Shown here one piece after another: positions 1 through 8,246 of a stretch of 64,000 nucleotides of DNA. Source of the stretch: Rubrolithibacter danxiaensis. Its GTDB lineage: Bacteria; Bacteroidota; Bacteroidia; Sphingobacteriales; Sphingobacteriaceae. Below the pieces are notes generated by a model, which was not told the DNA's origin, did not search any database, and saw only the letters and a program-made list of their open reading frames with translations. Position 1 is the first letter of the stretch; every line of letters begins with the position of its first letter. The position numbers and the translations under genes were made by a program. The DNA lies in contig NZ_JBKOPS010000012.1 of assembly GCF_047272945.1 (NCBI RefSeq), positions 41,468 to 105,467 of the forward strand. Reading direction: 5' to 3'.

Positions 1-99
1 GGTGCACTGGAAGTTGGTATTTCGAGCACAAGGGCAGTAGTAATTAGCTGCATTGCGATACTGGGTGCTGATTATATTGTTGCTCAATTATTGTTATGA
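1..99 (+). CDS. mlaE: MlaE-type ABC permease, C-terminal end (5' truncated)
   Basis: Only the last 32 codons are present; the reading frame enters from the left window edge and stops with TGA at 97-99. The translated end contains GALEVG, then STRAVVISC, then a hydrophobic segment ending VAQLLL, the conserved tail of MlaE/YrbE permeases that move phospholipids between inner and outer membranes. The stop overlaps the start of the following ATPase gene in an ATGA, so the two are translationally coupled and form one transporter. The family call rests on a short segment but is well supported by the neighbour. Confidence 0.8.
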   Translation, partial: GALEVGISSTRAVVISCIAILGADYIVAQLLL

Positions 100-848
100 T
101 AGAGATTAAGAACATCTATAAAACTTTTGGCGAGAACCCGGTACTTCAGGGTATTTCTGCAGAATTTAAAGAAGGAATGAATAACCTGATAATCGGAGGT
201 TCCGGATCAGGCAAAACTACCCTACTTAAATGCATGGTGGGATTGCACGAACCTGATCAGGGGTCGGTAATTTATGACGGCCGTGATTTTACTCGTATGA
301 ACTTTGAAGAACGTATAGAGATCCGGAAAGAAATCGGCATGCTTTTTCAAAGTTCGGCTCTGTTTGATTCGATGACGGTAGAAGACAACATCATGTTCCC
401 GCTTAATATGTTTACCAACCAGAAACGCCGTGAAAAACTAGATAGAGTAAATTTTTGCCTTGAACGGGTAAACCTGGCGGGTAAGAATAAACTTTTTCCA
501 TCTGAATTATCAGGTGGAATGAAAAAAAGGGTTGGCATTGCCCGGGCAATTTCAATGCAGCCGAAATATCTTTTTGTTGATGAGCCAAACTCGGGCCTCG
601 ACCCCAAAACTGCTATAGTAATTGATGATCTGATAAATGAAATAACCGAAGAATATAAAATAACTACCGTAGTTGTAACACATGACATGAACTCAGTTAT
701 GGGAATTGGAGATAATATCATGTTCCTTTTCAACGGGAAAAAAGAATGGGAAGGATCGAACAAAGAGATTGCACATACAGACAATCAGGTGTTGAACGAT
801 TTTGTTTTCGCCAGCAAATTTACCCAGGCAGCAAAAGAAAAACTGTAA
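96..848 (+). CDS. mlaF: MlaF-like ABC transporter ATP-binding protein
   Basis: A 250-residue ATPase. It shows Walker A GGSGSGKTT near residue 35, a Q-loop in MLFQSS, the signature LSGGMKKR near 140, Walker B YLFVDEPNSGLDP and the switch histidine in VVTHD. The MKKR after the signature and the NSGLDP spacing are typical of MlaF. It should energise retrograde phospholipid transport with the MlaE permease encoded immediately upstream (4-base overlap). The substrate-binding MlaD is not in the window directly downstream; the next gene is unrelated. A 10-bp AT-rich hairpin follows at 865-900. Confidence 0.9.
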   Translation: MIEIKNIYKTFGENPVLQGISAEFKEGMNNLIIGGSGSGKTTLLKCMVGLHEPDQGSVIYDGRDFTRMNFEERIEIRKEIGMLFQSSALFDSMTVEDNIMFPLNMFTNQKRREKLDRVNFCLERVNLAGKNKLFPSELSGGMKKRVGIARAISMQPKYLFVDEPNSGLDPKTAIVIDDLINEITEEYKITTVVVTHDMNSVMGIGDNIMFLFNGKKEWEGSNKEIAHTDNQVLNDFVFASKFTQAAKEKL

Positions 849-864
849 TCCCGACAATGTTTAT

Positions 865-903
865 AAGTAAAAAGCATTTACCCGTTTAAACTTTTTACTT
901 TTG
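865..903 (+). terminator. AT-rich hairpin behind mlaF, merging into a -7 box
   Basis: AAGTAAAAAG (865-874) pairs perfectly with CTTTTTACTT (891-900) across a 16-nt loop and runs into T-rich sequence. The stem is weak because it is AT-rich. The end of the right arm overlaps TACTTTTG (896-903), an exact match to the Bacteroidota -7 element, placed about 26 bases before the next start codon, so the site may both end mlaF and start the next transcript. Confidence 0.45.
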
Positions 904-928
904 ACGTTATACTTTCGATTTATTACTG

Positions 929-1813
929 ATGATTCAACTACTTACTCCGCAAAACTGGAAAGATTATGAACTGATTGACTGCGGGGATTTTGAAAAACTG
1001 GAGCGTTTTGGAAATGTCATTCTGATCCGCCCCGAACCGCAAGCGGTATGGAATAAAAGCTTAGCAGAGGCTGAATGGCAAAAGCTGCATCATATAAAAT
1101 TTAAGGGAAGATCAGCTACGTCGGGAGAATGGATCAAAAAAAACACCAGATTGCCCGATCGCTGGATAATCGGTTATGAAAATAAGGATGTGGCAATTAA
1201 ACTGCGTTTAGGACTCACCTCTTTTAAACACCTGGGCGTTTTTCCAGAACAAGCCGTTAACTGGGATTATATCTCATCCTCCATTAAAAAATTTAAAACA
1301 AGCCAGCCCAAAGTATTGAATCTTTTTGCCTATACCGGAGCTGCTTCATTAGTTGCCAAAGCCGCCGGCGCCGATACTACTCATGTTGATTCAATAAAAC
1401 AGGTAGTAAGCTGGGCAAACGAGAACCAGGAACTTTCTTCACTAAAAGATATCCGATGGGTAGTGGAAGACGCTTTAAAATTTGTAAAACGTGAGATAAA
1501 AAGAGGTAAAAAATACAACGGTATCATTCTGGACCCTCCCGCCTACGGACATGGGCCAAACGGCGAAAAATGGAAGTTGGAAGACCAGATTCAGGAAATG
1601 ATGCAGGACGTGGTAAAACTGCTGGACGAAGAAGAACACTTCTTAATTCTGAATACCTACTCGCTTGGCTTTTCTTCGGTTATTGTAGAAAACCTCATTC
1701 GCTCATCGTTCAAAAACGTACAAAACCTGGAAACAGGCGAGCTTTATCTGCAGGCAACTGCCGGTTCGAAACTACCCCTGGGTGTTTTTGGAAAATTTTT
1801 AAAAATCCAATAA
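929..1813 (+). CDS. Class I SAM-dependent methyltransferase (RlmI-like, no PUA domain)
   Basis: A 294-residue soluble protein. Motif I is at about 129-147 (VLNLFAYTGAASL followed by an Ala/Gly-rich helix), an acidic SAM-ribose residue lies in HVDSI, and motif IV is LDPPAYGHGPNG near 201-212. The NLFAYTGAASL and DPPAYGHGP signatures are characteristic of the RlmI/RlmK-like rRNA cytosine or guanine methyltransferases, but the N-terminal PUA domain of RlmI is absent and the N-terminus is a short beta-rich region instead. It is likely an RNA methyltransferase with the exact target unknown. It is a single-gene unit, with a -7 box TACTTTTG at 896-903. Confidence 0.8.
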   Translation: MIQLLTPQNWKDYELIDCGDFEKLERFGNVILIRPEPQAVWNKSLAEAEWQKLHHIKFKGRSATSGEWIKKNTRLPDRWIIGYENKDVAIKLRLGLTSFKHLGVFPEQAVNWDYISSSIKKFKTSQPKVLNLFAYTGAASLVAKAAGADTTHVDSIKQVVSWANENQELSSLKDIRWVVEDALKFVKREIKRGKKYNGIILDPPAYGHGPNGEKWKLEDQIQEMMQDVVKLLDEEEHFLILNTYSLGFSSVIVENLIRSSFKNVQNLETGELYLQATAGSKLPLGVFGKFLKIQ

Positions 1814-1827
1814 TTATTGTAACCTTT

Positions 1828-1858
1828 TTTGGCGATTCAAGTATCTGAACTAACTTTG
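1828..1858 (+). promoter_or_regulatory. Full-consensus Bacteroidota promoter
   Basis: TTTG at 1828-1831, a 19-base spacer and TAACTTTG at 1851-1858 match the Bacteroidota housekeeping consensus TTTG-N19/21-TAnnTTTG exactly. It lies 54 bases before the lipoprotein gene at 1913 and gives a leader of roughly 45-50 nt. It is the only promoter in the window where I found both boxes perfect. Confidence 0.8.
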
Positions 1859-1912
1859 CGACCGGTAAAAACATCTGCTTTGTAAAGTGGGAATAAAGGG
1901 AATAAAACAACT

Positions 1913-2968
1913 ATGATTAAAACAACAAAAGCAATTGCGCTTTTAACTATTGCTGCAACTTCATTTACAATTTTCAGCAGCTGCGGAGACAGCACAACAA
2001 AAGCAAACGGAAAAGAAACCGTAAAAAAAGCAGATACTGCAATAAAGATTGACCCGGCTAAAGCTACCGCTTCTTCCTATCCTGCAATTGACACCGCTGC
2101 GTACAATAAAAAGATACAGGAACTTGCAAACGGAGATACTACCGGAAGATGGCCTGTAAAAAACCAGCCTTATCCGGTTGCCGGTGCTATTTTACCATTT
2201 AAACGGGTTATTGCTTTTTACGGAAATCTTTATTCCAAAAGAATGGGAATACTGGGTGAGCTTCCACCGAAAGAAATGCTTGCAAAATTAGATTACGAAG
2301 TAAAAAGATGGCAAAAAGCAGACCCTAAAACGCCTGTTCAGCCTGCACTGCATTATATTGCTGTTGTTGCTCAGGGCGATCCCGGCAAAGACGGCATGCA
2401 CCGTTTCAGAATGCCGGCAAAACAAATTGACTCAGTTTTATCAATTGCCAAAAAAAGGGATGCAATCGTCTTTTTAGATATACAGGTAGCTTTCAGTAAC
2501 ATCCGTCAGGAACTGCCTTTATTAGAAAAATACCTTAAACTTCCGCATGTACATTTAGGAATTGATCCGGAGTTTTCAATGAAGACCGGTGCTTTGCCAG
2601 GAACCAGAATTGGAACTTACGATGCAGCAGACATTAATTACTGCTCAGAATACCTTGCAAAAATAGTTCGGGAAAATAACTTACCTCCTAAAATATTTAC
2701 CGTTCATCGCTTTACCCGTAAAATGGTAACAAACTACCAGAATATCAAACTGCGGCCCGAAGTTCAGATGGTTATGCACATGGACGGATGGGGTGAACCT
2801 GACCTGAAGATTGGAACTTACCGTCATTTTATATTCCCCGAACCGGTGCAGTTTACAGGCTTCAAACTTTTTTACAAGAACGACCTGAAAAAATCTCCTA
2901 ACAGGATGATGACTCCCGAGGAACTATTAAAGCTTAAACCACAACCGATATATATACAATATCAGTAA
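1913..2968 (+). CDS. Lipoprotein of unknown function, possible TIM-barrel-like domain
   Basis: 351 residues with a lipoprotein signal: basic N-terminus, hydrophobic stretch and lipobox FSSC with Cys24. A Lys/Asp/Thr-rich linker (about 25-55) is followed by a globular domain with alternating strands and helices; segments such as HVHLGIDPEFSM and QMVMHMDGWGEP resemble strand ends of a barrel carrying acidic residues. I do not recognise a named family. It is monocistronic, with a perfect promoter at 1828-1858 upstream and a hairpin terminator at 2985-3030 downstream, so it may be well expressed. Confidence 0.75.
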   Translation: MIKTTKAIALLTIAATSFTIFSSCGDSTTKANGKETVKKADTAIKIDPAKATASSYPAIDTAAYNKKIQELANGDTTGRWPVKNQPYPVAGAILPFKRVIAFYGNLYSKRMGILGELPPKEMLAKLDYEVKRWQKADPKTPVQPALHYIAVVAQGDPGKDGMHRFRMPAKQIDSVLSIAKKRDAIVFLDIQVAFSNIRQELPLLEKYLKLPHVHLGIDPEFSMKTGALPGTRIGTYDAADINYCSEYLAKIVRENNLPPKIFTVHRFTRKMVTNYQNIKLRPEVQMVMHMDGWGEPDLKIGTYRHFIFPEPVQFTGFKLFYKNDLKKSPNRMMTPEELLKLKPQPIYIQYQ

Positions 2969-2984
2969 TTAACCATATTTATTT

Positions 2985-3030
2985 AAAAAAGCCAGCTTGT
3001 TAAAATTGTAAAGTTTTCGGGCTGGCTTTT
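2985..3030 (+). terminator. Rho-independent terminator
   Basis: AAAAGCCAGC (2987-2996) pairs with GCTGGCTTTT (3021-3030) around a 24-nt loop, with T residues at the end. It terminates the lipoprotein gene 17 bases after its stop. The extended msrA reading frame would begin inside it, which argues for the later ATG at 3071. Confidence 0.75.
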
Positions 3031-3070
3031 GTATTTCAAAACTATACCAGCCTTATTGGGTTTTAAGTAC

Positions 3071-3616
3071 ATGGCGTTACAACAAGCAACATTTGGAGCA
3101 GGCTGTTTCTGGTGCACAGAAGCGGTATTTCAAAATTTAAAAGGAGTTAAACAGGTAACTTCGGGATATATGGGCGGTGAAACTGTTAACCCAACCTATA
3201 TGGAAATTTGCAATGGCGATACCGGACATGCAGAGGTTATACAGCTCGATTTTGATCCTGATACGATTACGTATGAAGAACTTCTGTTAGTATTTTTCAA
3301 AACACATAATCCGACAACTGTAAACCGTCAGGGAAATGATGTAGGATCGCAATACCGCTCGGTTATATTTTACCATACACAGGAACAAAAGGAGCAGGCA
3401 AATAATATTATTGATCAATTAACAAAAGAACTTGTTTTTGAACGGCCTATTGTTACCGAAATAAGCCCGGTTTCTGACTTTTACAAAGCAGAAGACTATC
3501 ACCAGAATTATTTTAACGATAATCCCAATAAACCGTATTGTGCCTTTGTTATACAGCCGAAGCTCGCCAAGTTTACTACAGAATTTAAAGACAAGCTAAA
3601 AGCGGAATTATCCTGA
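3071..3616 (+). CDS. msrA: Peptide-methionine (S)-S-oxide reductase
   Basis: 181 residues from the ATG at 3071; the longer frame from TTG 3029 begins in the upstream terminator and was rejected. The active-site motif GCFWC is present with the nucleophilic Cys at about residue 12, followed by GYMGG, and GHAEV and the EDYHQNY motif further on, all diagnostic for MsrA. It reduces methionine S-sulfoxide in proteins using thioredoxin. No signal peptide is seen, so it is cytoplasmic. It ends 5 bases before the convergent MNT gene. Confidence 0.95.
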   Translation: MALQQATFGAGCFWCTEAVFQNLKGVKQVTSGYMGGETVNPTYMEICNGDTGHAEVIQLDFDPDTITYEELLLVFFKTHNPTTVNRQGNDVGSQYRSVIFYHTQEQKEQANNIIDQLTKELVFERPIVTEISPVSDFYKAEDYHQNYFNDNPNKPYCAFVIQPKLAKFTTEFKDKLKAELS

Positions 3617-3621
3617 TAGCC

Positions 3622-3936
3622 CTATTTATAAAGCTTTTTTTGATAAAAAATTTTTCCTACTCTTTTTATATGTTCTATAAGATCAGGATTGCTTATTTGT
3701 TTATAAATAGAAAGGTCAAAAGTGTAAGGAAGCAGTAAATCATCCAATTTTAAACTAACAGAATTTAAGACGTGTAAATTCAGTTCACTTCCTTTTATAG
3801 TAAGATCTAAATCTGAGCCGTTTCTGTAATTTCCCTTTGCCCTTGAGCCATAAATTATTACTTCATCAATTTGACAGAATGCGGCAAAAACAGCATTTAT
3901 TTTATCAATTATTTCTTCTTTTAAACCAAAGTTCAT
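3622..3936 (-). CDS. MNT-domain nucleotidyltransferase, probable MntA-type antitoxin
   Basis: 104 residues with the minimal nucleotidyltransferase signature GS-x10-DxD: Gly-Ser in YGSRAKG and Asp-Leu-Asp in SDLDLTIKG near residues 30-45. Characterised MntA proteins with this motif AMPylate the partner HEPN toxin and so neutralise it. Here the start overlaps the stop of the HEPN gene in an ATGA, with toxin first. The pair also matches the HI0073/HI0074 arrangement in Haemophilus. Antitoxin function is inferred from motif and gene order. Confidence 0.85.
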   Translation of the reverse strand: MNFGLKEEIIDKINAVFAAFCQIDEVIIYGSRAKGNYRNGSDLDLTIKGSELNLHVLNSVSLKLDDLLLPYTFDLSIYKQISNPDLIEHIKRVGKIFYQKKLYK

Positions 3937-4364
3937 GCTTCATTATTCCGACTTGTTCCCATTTCCCGAAGTAAATATTCCATTTTTTCTTCTAATATTA
4001 CAAACAAATCAAAATATCTAAAAACAGTAGCCTCTGCAATTTCTGCGGCCGTTTCTTCATTATAAGTGTGGCTTGTTCTATTCCTGTCTTTATACATCTC
4101 CATCCAACCTTCTCCATCTTCCAGTAAATCTGCTTTAAATGCTTCCCGAATAGCATCTCTTGACCCAAAAATATTCTTATTACCACTTGCCTGCAAAAAG
4201 TCTTTTAATGTATTCCAGGCAAGTTCAAAAGTATATTCAAAAGCCTGAATTAAGCCTTGCTCTTCTAATTCATTCAGCTCCCCCTTATCTATAAACTTTT
4301 TCAATTGAGATAAAGCCTTCTTATAATTAGAAAAGCGTTGCACCCACCGTATATCCTGTTCCAT
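3933..4364 (-). CDS. HEPN-domain protein, probable HepT-type toxin (HI0074 family)
   Basis: 143 residues, all helical. The C-terminal part has RNRTSHTY, an exact RX4HXY motif. In HepT toxins the Arg and His form an RNase active site and the Tyr is AMPylated by MntA. The middle part (AFEYTFELAWNTLKDFL, then the SRDAIREAF segment) is typical of HI0074-like proteins. It lies 21 bases behind parC on the same strand, without room for a clear promoter, so it may be read through from parC. A 4-base overlap couples it to the MNT gene. Confidence 0.85.
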   Translation of the reverse strand: MEQDIRWVQRFSNYKKALSQLKKFIDKGELNELEEQGLIQAFEYTFELAWNTLKDFLQASGNKNIFGSRDAIREAFKADLLEDGEGWMEMYKDRNRTSHTYNEETAAEIAEATVFRYFDLFVILEEKMEYLLREMGTSRNNEA

Positions 4365-4385
4365 TTTATAGTCTTTTACTACTGA

Positions 4386-7124
4386 TTAAAATAAACCTAA
4401 CTGTCCTTTATCATCTATCTCCACATCTTCAGGATTAGTAATTTCAAAAGTTATTACTTTTTTCACAGGAAGCTGTTCTTCAGAAACCGGTTCTATTTCG
4501 TTTAAAATATCATCTGCTGATACGGACTCTTCTGCTTCTGCAACTTCTCCCGGTTCTTCAACAACTTCGGGCAACTCGCTGGGTTCGGCTGTCTCATCTG
4601 AAAGCAGCACTACTCTTTGAACCGGATGCTGACTGAGCCGGTTTCCCTGCGCTTTTATACCTTTAACATCAATCAGTTCAGACAGGCCTTGCTCATAAAC
4701 TTCGGGCACCTGGCTTTTTCCTTTCAGCACTTCAATTTCTGCTTTAGGCTGCTGAACTTTTGTAATAAAAATCAGTTTTGAACCAGCCTCTTCATTAATA
4801 ATGCTTAACTGCTTGCCTATTGCCAGATCTTCAAAAACAAAACGTTTTACGTAGTAATTTTTTGACTTTCCATCATAATGGACGGCAGTATAAACTTTCT
4901 GCGGATAGTATTTTTCAATACGGATCATTTTATCATCAAAATGATTGCTAAGATCAAAACTGGTAAGTTCATAGATTCCGTTGCTCAATACAGTCAAAAT
5001 TTTATCGGCGCCATCAAACTCACCAAGATACTTGCCCCTTCCATCTACATTTAAGCGTCGCAGCGTTTCATCAAACCATATCTTACGGCCTGCCAGGGTA
5101 GATACGCCTTTTGCTTTAAGAAGTATTTTTTTTACGGGATATTTAGTCACTGTATTTCCCATAGAACTGCGGCCCTTTATCGCTATTTCGGCAAAATCCA
5201 CGTCAATCTGCAGCTTACGTAATTTAGAATGCGGCTTCAACTGAACAGAAACAAGTTCTGCTTCACCGTTAGGATTGGCAGTAAAATAAAGAACTTTTGA
5301 CCCTTTGGTACCCTTTGTAAGTGTATATTCCTTATCGCGGGTAACGCCAAGGACCGAGAACCGCTTTACATAAGAAGCACCGCTTTGTCCGTCTTTATAG
5401 ATCATGTTGTACACTGTCCGTTCATCATTCTTCTTAAATACACCAACGTATAAAATATCTTTTCCGACAAAAACTTTGTCCTGAACTTTTGTAACCAGAA
5501 ATAATCCGTCTTCCCTGAAAACAATTATCTCATCCAGGTCAGAGCAATCGCACACAAACTCATCCTTTTTTAATCCCGTGCCTATAAAGCCGTCTGTTCG
5601 GTTTACATACAATTTCACATTTGCCAGAGCCACCTGGGCTGCTTCAACTTTATCAAAGGTGCGCAGCTCTGTTTTCCGTCCACGATCTTTTCCGTATTTT
5701 TCTCTTATACGTTCAAACCAGGCAATCGCATAATCGGTGAGATGCTTTAAGTGATATTTAACCTCTTTGATCTCACTCTCCAGGCTCTTCATCTGCTCAT
5801 CCGCCTTTTTTACATCAAACCTGGTAATGCTGCTCATGGGCTTGTCGATCAGCTTCTTAAAATCTTCGGCTACGATAGGTCGATACAGCTGCGAAAGGAA
5901 AGGCTCAAATAAACGGTGCAAAACTTCTACTACCGTTTCAAAATTACCTGAACTTTCATATTCCGGATGCTTATACATCCCCTCCTGGATAAATATCTTC
6001 AACAGAGAACTGAAGAATATTTTTTCCTGAAGCTCGTTGAGCCGTATCTGAAGTTCCTGTTTAAGCAGGTCTTTGGTATTATGCGTGTTTTCAATAAGAA
6101 TATCGTTAACACTTAAGAAGTGCGGTTTGTCCTCTTTGATCACACAGGTATTCGGCGATATGGAGATTTCGCAATCGGTAAAAGCATAGAGTGCATCAAT
6201 GGTAACATCAGGAGAAATGCCGGGTGCCAGATGAACGATGATCTCTACGTTCTGAGCTGTATTATCTTCGATCTTCCTGATCTTAATTTTACCTTTATCA
6301 TTTGCCGAAATAATGCTGTCAATTAAACTTCCGGTAGTTGTAGTAAAAGGAATTTCGGTTATTGCCAAAGTTTTTTTATCCTTTTCTATGATACGGGCCC
6401 TAACTCTTATTTTCCCCCCACGCTGCCCTTCATTATAAGCGGAGCAATCTGCCAAGCCGGCTGTAGGAAAATCGGGAAGAAGATTGGGCCTGTTGCCCCG
6501 TAAAACTTCTACTGAAGCATCCAGAAGTTCTATGAAGTTATGCGGCATAATTTTGGTAGCCAATCCTACGGCAATACCATCCGCCCCTTGCGCAAGTAAC
6601 AAAGGAAACTTAACCGGCAGGGTTACCGGCTCTTTATTTCTTCCATCATAGCTTGATTGCCATTCGGTGGTTTCAGGGTTAAAAACAACCTCATTGGCAA
6701 ATTTAGATAAACGGGCTTCGATGTAACGTGGAGCAGCGGCAGAATCGCCTGTCATCGGGTCACCCCAGTTTCCCTGGGTATCTATCAGCAGGTTTTTTTG
6801 CCCGATCTGCACCATGGCATCGCCAATAGAAGCATCTCCATGGGGATGATACTTCATGGTATTCCCGATAACATTAGCTGCTTTATTGAAGCGTCCGTCA
6901 TCCATTTCTTTTAAAGAATGAAGAATGCGGCGCTGCACAGGCTTTAATCCATCATTTATATGAGGTACAGCCCTGTCAAGGATTACGTAAGATGCATAGT
7001 CAAGAAACCAGTTTTCATACAAGCCATTTAACGGCGTTACGTTATGAAGTTTTTCCTGACCGGCATTTTCAGCTTCAGGCTGATTTTCGTTATTTATATT
7101 CTGATCTTCTAATTCTTCACTCAT
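4386..7124 (-). CDS. parC: DNA topoisomerase IV subunit A
   Basis: 912 residues. The breakage-reunion domain carries the catalytic tyrosine (about Tyr134 in AAPRYIEARL) and the HPHGD motif (93-97). The C-terminal half is a beta-pinwheel-type region ending in a long acidic tail rich in Glu and Val, unlike the GyrA box arrangement. Its partner parE lies 1.6 kb upstream on the same strand, and the pair decatenates replicated chromosomes. Within the quinolone-determining region the position of GyrA Ser83 is Ala98, while the Asp87 equivalent (Asp102) is kept. A near-consensus -7 box TATCTTTA lies at 7158-7165 on this strand. Confidence 0.93.
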   Translation of the reverse strand: MSEELEDQNINNENQPEAENAGQEKLHNVTPLNGLYENWFLDYASYVILDRAVPHINDGLKPVQRRILHSLKEMDDGRFNKAANVIGNTMKYHPHGDASIGDAMVQIGQKNLLIDTQGNWGDPMTGDSAAAPRYIEARLSKFANEVVFNPETTEWQSSYDGRNKEPVTLPVKFPLLLAQGADGIAVGLATKIMPHNFIELLDASVEVLRGNRPNLLPDFPTAGLADCSAYNEGQRGGKIRVRARIIEKDKKTLAITEIPFTTTTGSLIDSIISANDKGKIKIRKIEDNTAQNVEIIVHLAPGISPDVTIDALYAFTDCEISISPNTCVIKEDKPHFLSVNDILIENTHNTKDLLKQELQIRLNELQEKIFFSSLLKIFIQEGMYKHPEYESSGNFETVVEVLHRLFEPFLSQLYRPIVAEDFKKLIDKPMSSITRFDVKKADEQMKSLESEIKEVKYHLKHLTDYAIAWFERIREKYGKDRGRKTELRTFDKVEAAQVALANVKLYVNRTDGFIGTGLKKDEFVCDCSDLDEIIVFREDGLFLVTKVQDKVFVGKDILYVGVFKKNDERTVYNMIYKDGQSGASYVKRFSVLGVTRDKEYTLTKGTKGSKVLYFTANPNGEAELVSVQLKPHSKLRKLQIDVDFAEIAIKGRSSMGNTVTKYPVKKILLKAKGVSTLAGRKIWFDETLRRLNVDGRGKYLGEFDGADKILTVLSNGIYELTSFDLSNHFDDKMIRIEKYYPQKVYTAVHYDGKSKNYYVKRFVFEDLAIGKQLSIINEEAGSKLIFITKVQQPKAEIEVLKGKSQVPEVYEQGLSELIDVKGIKAQGNRLSQHPVQRVVLLSDETAEPSELPEVVEEPGEVAEAEESVSADDILNEIEPVSEEQLPVKKVITFEITNPEDVEIDDKGQLGLF

Positions 7125-7208
7125 CCTTTTCTAAAACTCATTAAATATGAAATATGGTAAAGATAACAGATAGCTCAGAATTAGATGCAGGAATTTATGA
7201 ACAGTAGT

Positions 7209-7216
7209 TAAATTTG
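7209..7216 (+). promoter_or_regulatory. -7 promoter element before the DUF6157 gene
   Basis: TAAATTTG is an exact TAnnTTTG box. A start about 5-8 bases downstream would place the ATG at 7219 before or at the transcript start, so the box favours the ATG at 7246. No clear TTTG was found at the -33 position. Confidence 0.5.
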
Positions 7217-7245
7217 TAATGAATACACTAAAGTTTGATATTAAA

Positions 7246-7656
7246 ATGTGTTATACAAATACGTTTATAAAGGTATCTGAAGATTGTCCGGTAAAGCAGA
7301 GCGAAATTCCGGTTCAGAAAAAAGACAACAAACCGGCACATGTAATTCAATACGAATTATTGATCAACAATCCATACAAATTTGGCCATGAGGATTTGAT
7401 ATTTGAAGTTTTTATCCGGCAAAAAGGAATCCCTGAAGAAACTCCTGCTGCTGAGATGGAAAAAATAAAAGAGGAACTTTTTTCAAAAGGGCATCCTTGT
7501 TTAAGAGCTTCGGCCTTGACAAAAAGATATGGATTTGGAGCACATTACAATGAAGAACAAAAAATTGCCATTTACCCAATGGAATCAAAAGAATATAATG
7601 CGTTTTTAAATGACAAATCAGTTAAGATACTGAATGCAATGCGAACAAAAAGGTAG
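7246..7656 (+). CDS. DUF6157 family protein
   Basis: 136 residues from ATG 7246. The N-terminus (YTNTFIKVSEDCPV) and the middle (HVIQYELLINNPYKFGHEDLIFEVF) match the conserved small family DUF6157, whose biochemical role is not known. It is soluble with no signal peptide. The start at 7246 is preferred because the conserved region begins there and the -7 box TAAATTTG is at 7209-7216; an in-frame ATG at 7219 also exists. It is divergent from parC and convergent with the RelE-like toxin gene. Confidence 0.75.
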   Translation: MCYTNTFIKVSEDCPVKQSEIPVQKKDNKPAHVIQYELLINNPYKFGHEDLIFEVFIRQKGIPEETPAAEMEKIKEELFSKGHPCLRASALTKRYGFGAHYNEEQKIAIYPMESKEYNAFLNDKSVKILNAMRTKR

Positions 7657-7665
7657 AATCTAAAT

Positions 7666-7923
7666 TTACAGATAGGCGTCTTTTCGATGTCTGATTCTAT
7701 GTACTTCTATTATTTGAATAACATCTTCAATGACATAAATCACTCTATAATCCGACACTCTTATTCGATACGCATTTTCCCCTTTCAATTTCTTAACTCC
7801 ATCGGGGCGAGGATCCGAAGCCAACTTATCGATAGCTTCTATAATTTTTTTATTATACGGGACAGGAACTTTTTCTAACTCTTTAAATGCGGCCTTTTTG
7901 ATTCTTATGTGGTACAGTTTCAT
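7666..7923 (-). CDS. RelE/ParE-family toxin
   Basis: 85 residues with the ParE/RelE fold pattern: an N-terminal strand, two helices (FKELEKVPVPYNKKIIEAI), the DPRPDGVKKLKG turn and the strand core YRIRVSDYRVIYVI ending in VHRIRHRKDAY. Members either cleave mRNA on the ribosome or poison gyrase; the sequence does not decide which. The start codon overlaps the stop of the upstream antitoxin (TAATG), indicating coupled translation, antitoxin first. Confidence 0.85.
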   Translation of the reverse strand: MKLYHIRIKKAAFKELEKVPVPYNKKIIEAIDKLASDPRPDGVKKLKGENAYRIRVSDYRVIYVIEDVIQIIEVHRIRHRKDAYL

Positions 7924-8108
7924 TAAGGCTGATTTAATCGCTTCTTAGCATCTTCCCAGGAAATTGATTCTTCACCTCTACGAAGTTCAATCGCAATTAA
8001 ATCGTAAACATCTTCTAACAATTCTGCATGTTTTGATAATTTACTCAAATCAATTTGCATTAAACGACGGTCATTGGTTTCGTCTTTTAATATCGTAATT
8101 CCTTCCAT
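7923..8108 (-). CDS. Antitoxin partner of the RelE/ParE toxin
   Basis: 61 residues, small and charged, with a C-terminal helical part (YDLIAIELRRGEESISWEDAKKRL) typical of short antitoxins next to RelE/ParE toxins. The N-terminal portion is too short for a classical Phd fold. It overlaps the toxin by one base (TAATG). A shorter version could start at Met17. The family is inferred mainly from its position. Confidence 0.7.
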   Translation of the reverse strand: MEGITILKDETNDRRLMQIDLSKLSKHAELLEDVYDLIAIELRRGEESISWEDAKKRLNQP

Positions 8109-8246
8109 ACAACTAATTTACAAATTAACTCTCATAAATATTTATATCTTAAAGATGTTATGAAAATTATAATATAAATTCCTCCGCTAAAACTGTAACA
8201 CCAGGAATTTAGCCGCGTCTTATATTCAAAACTAATTCCAAATATT

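Noticed and set aside
347..784. Minus-strand frame of 145 codons inside mlaF
   Set aside because: Overlaps a clear ATPase gene in full and shows no protein motif; an antisense shadow.
3029..3070. Upstream TTG start for msrA
   Set aside because: It lies in the terminator of the preceding gene and adds residues before the conserved MsrA start.
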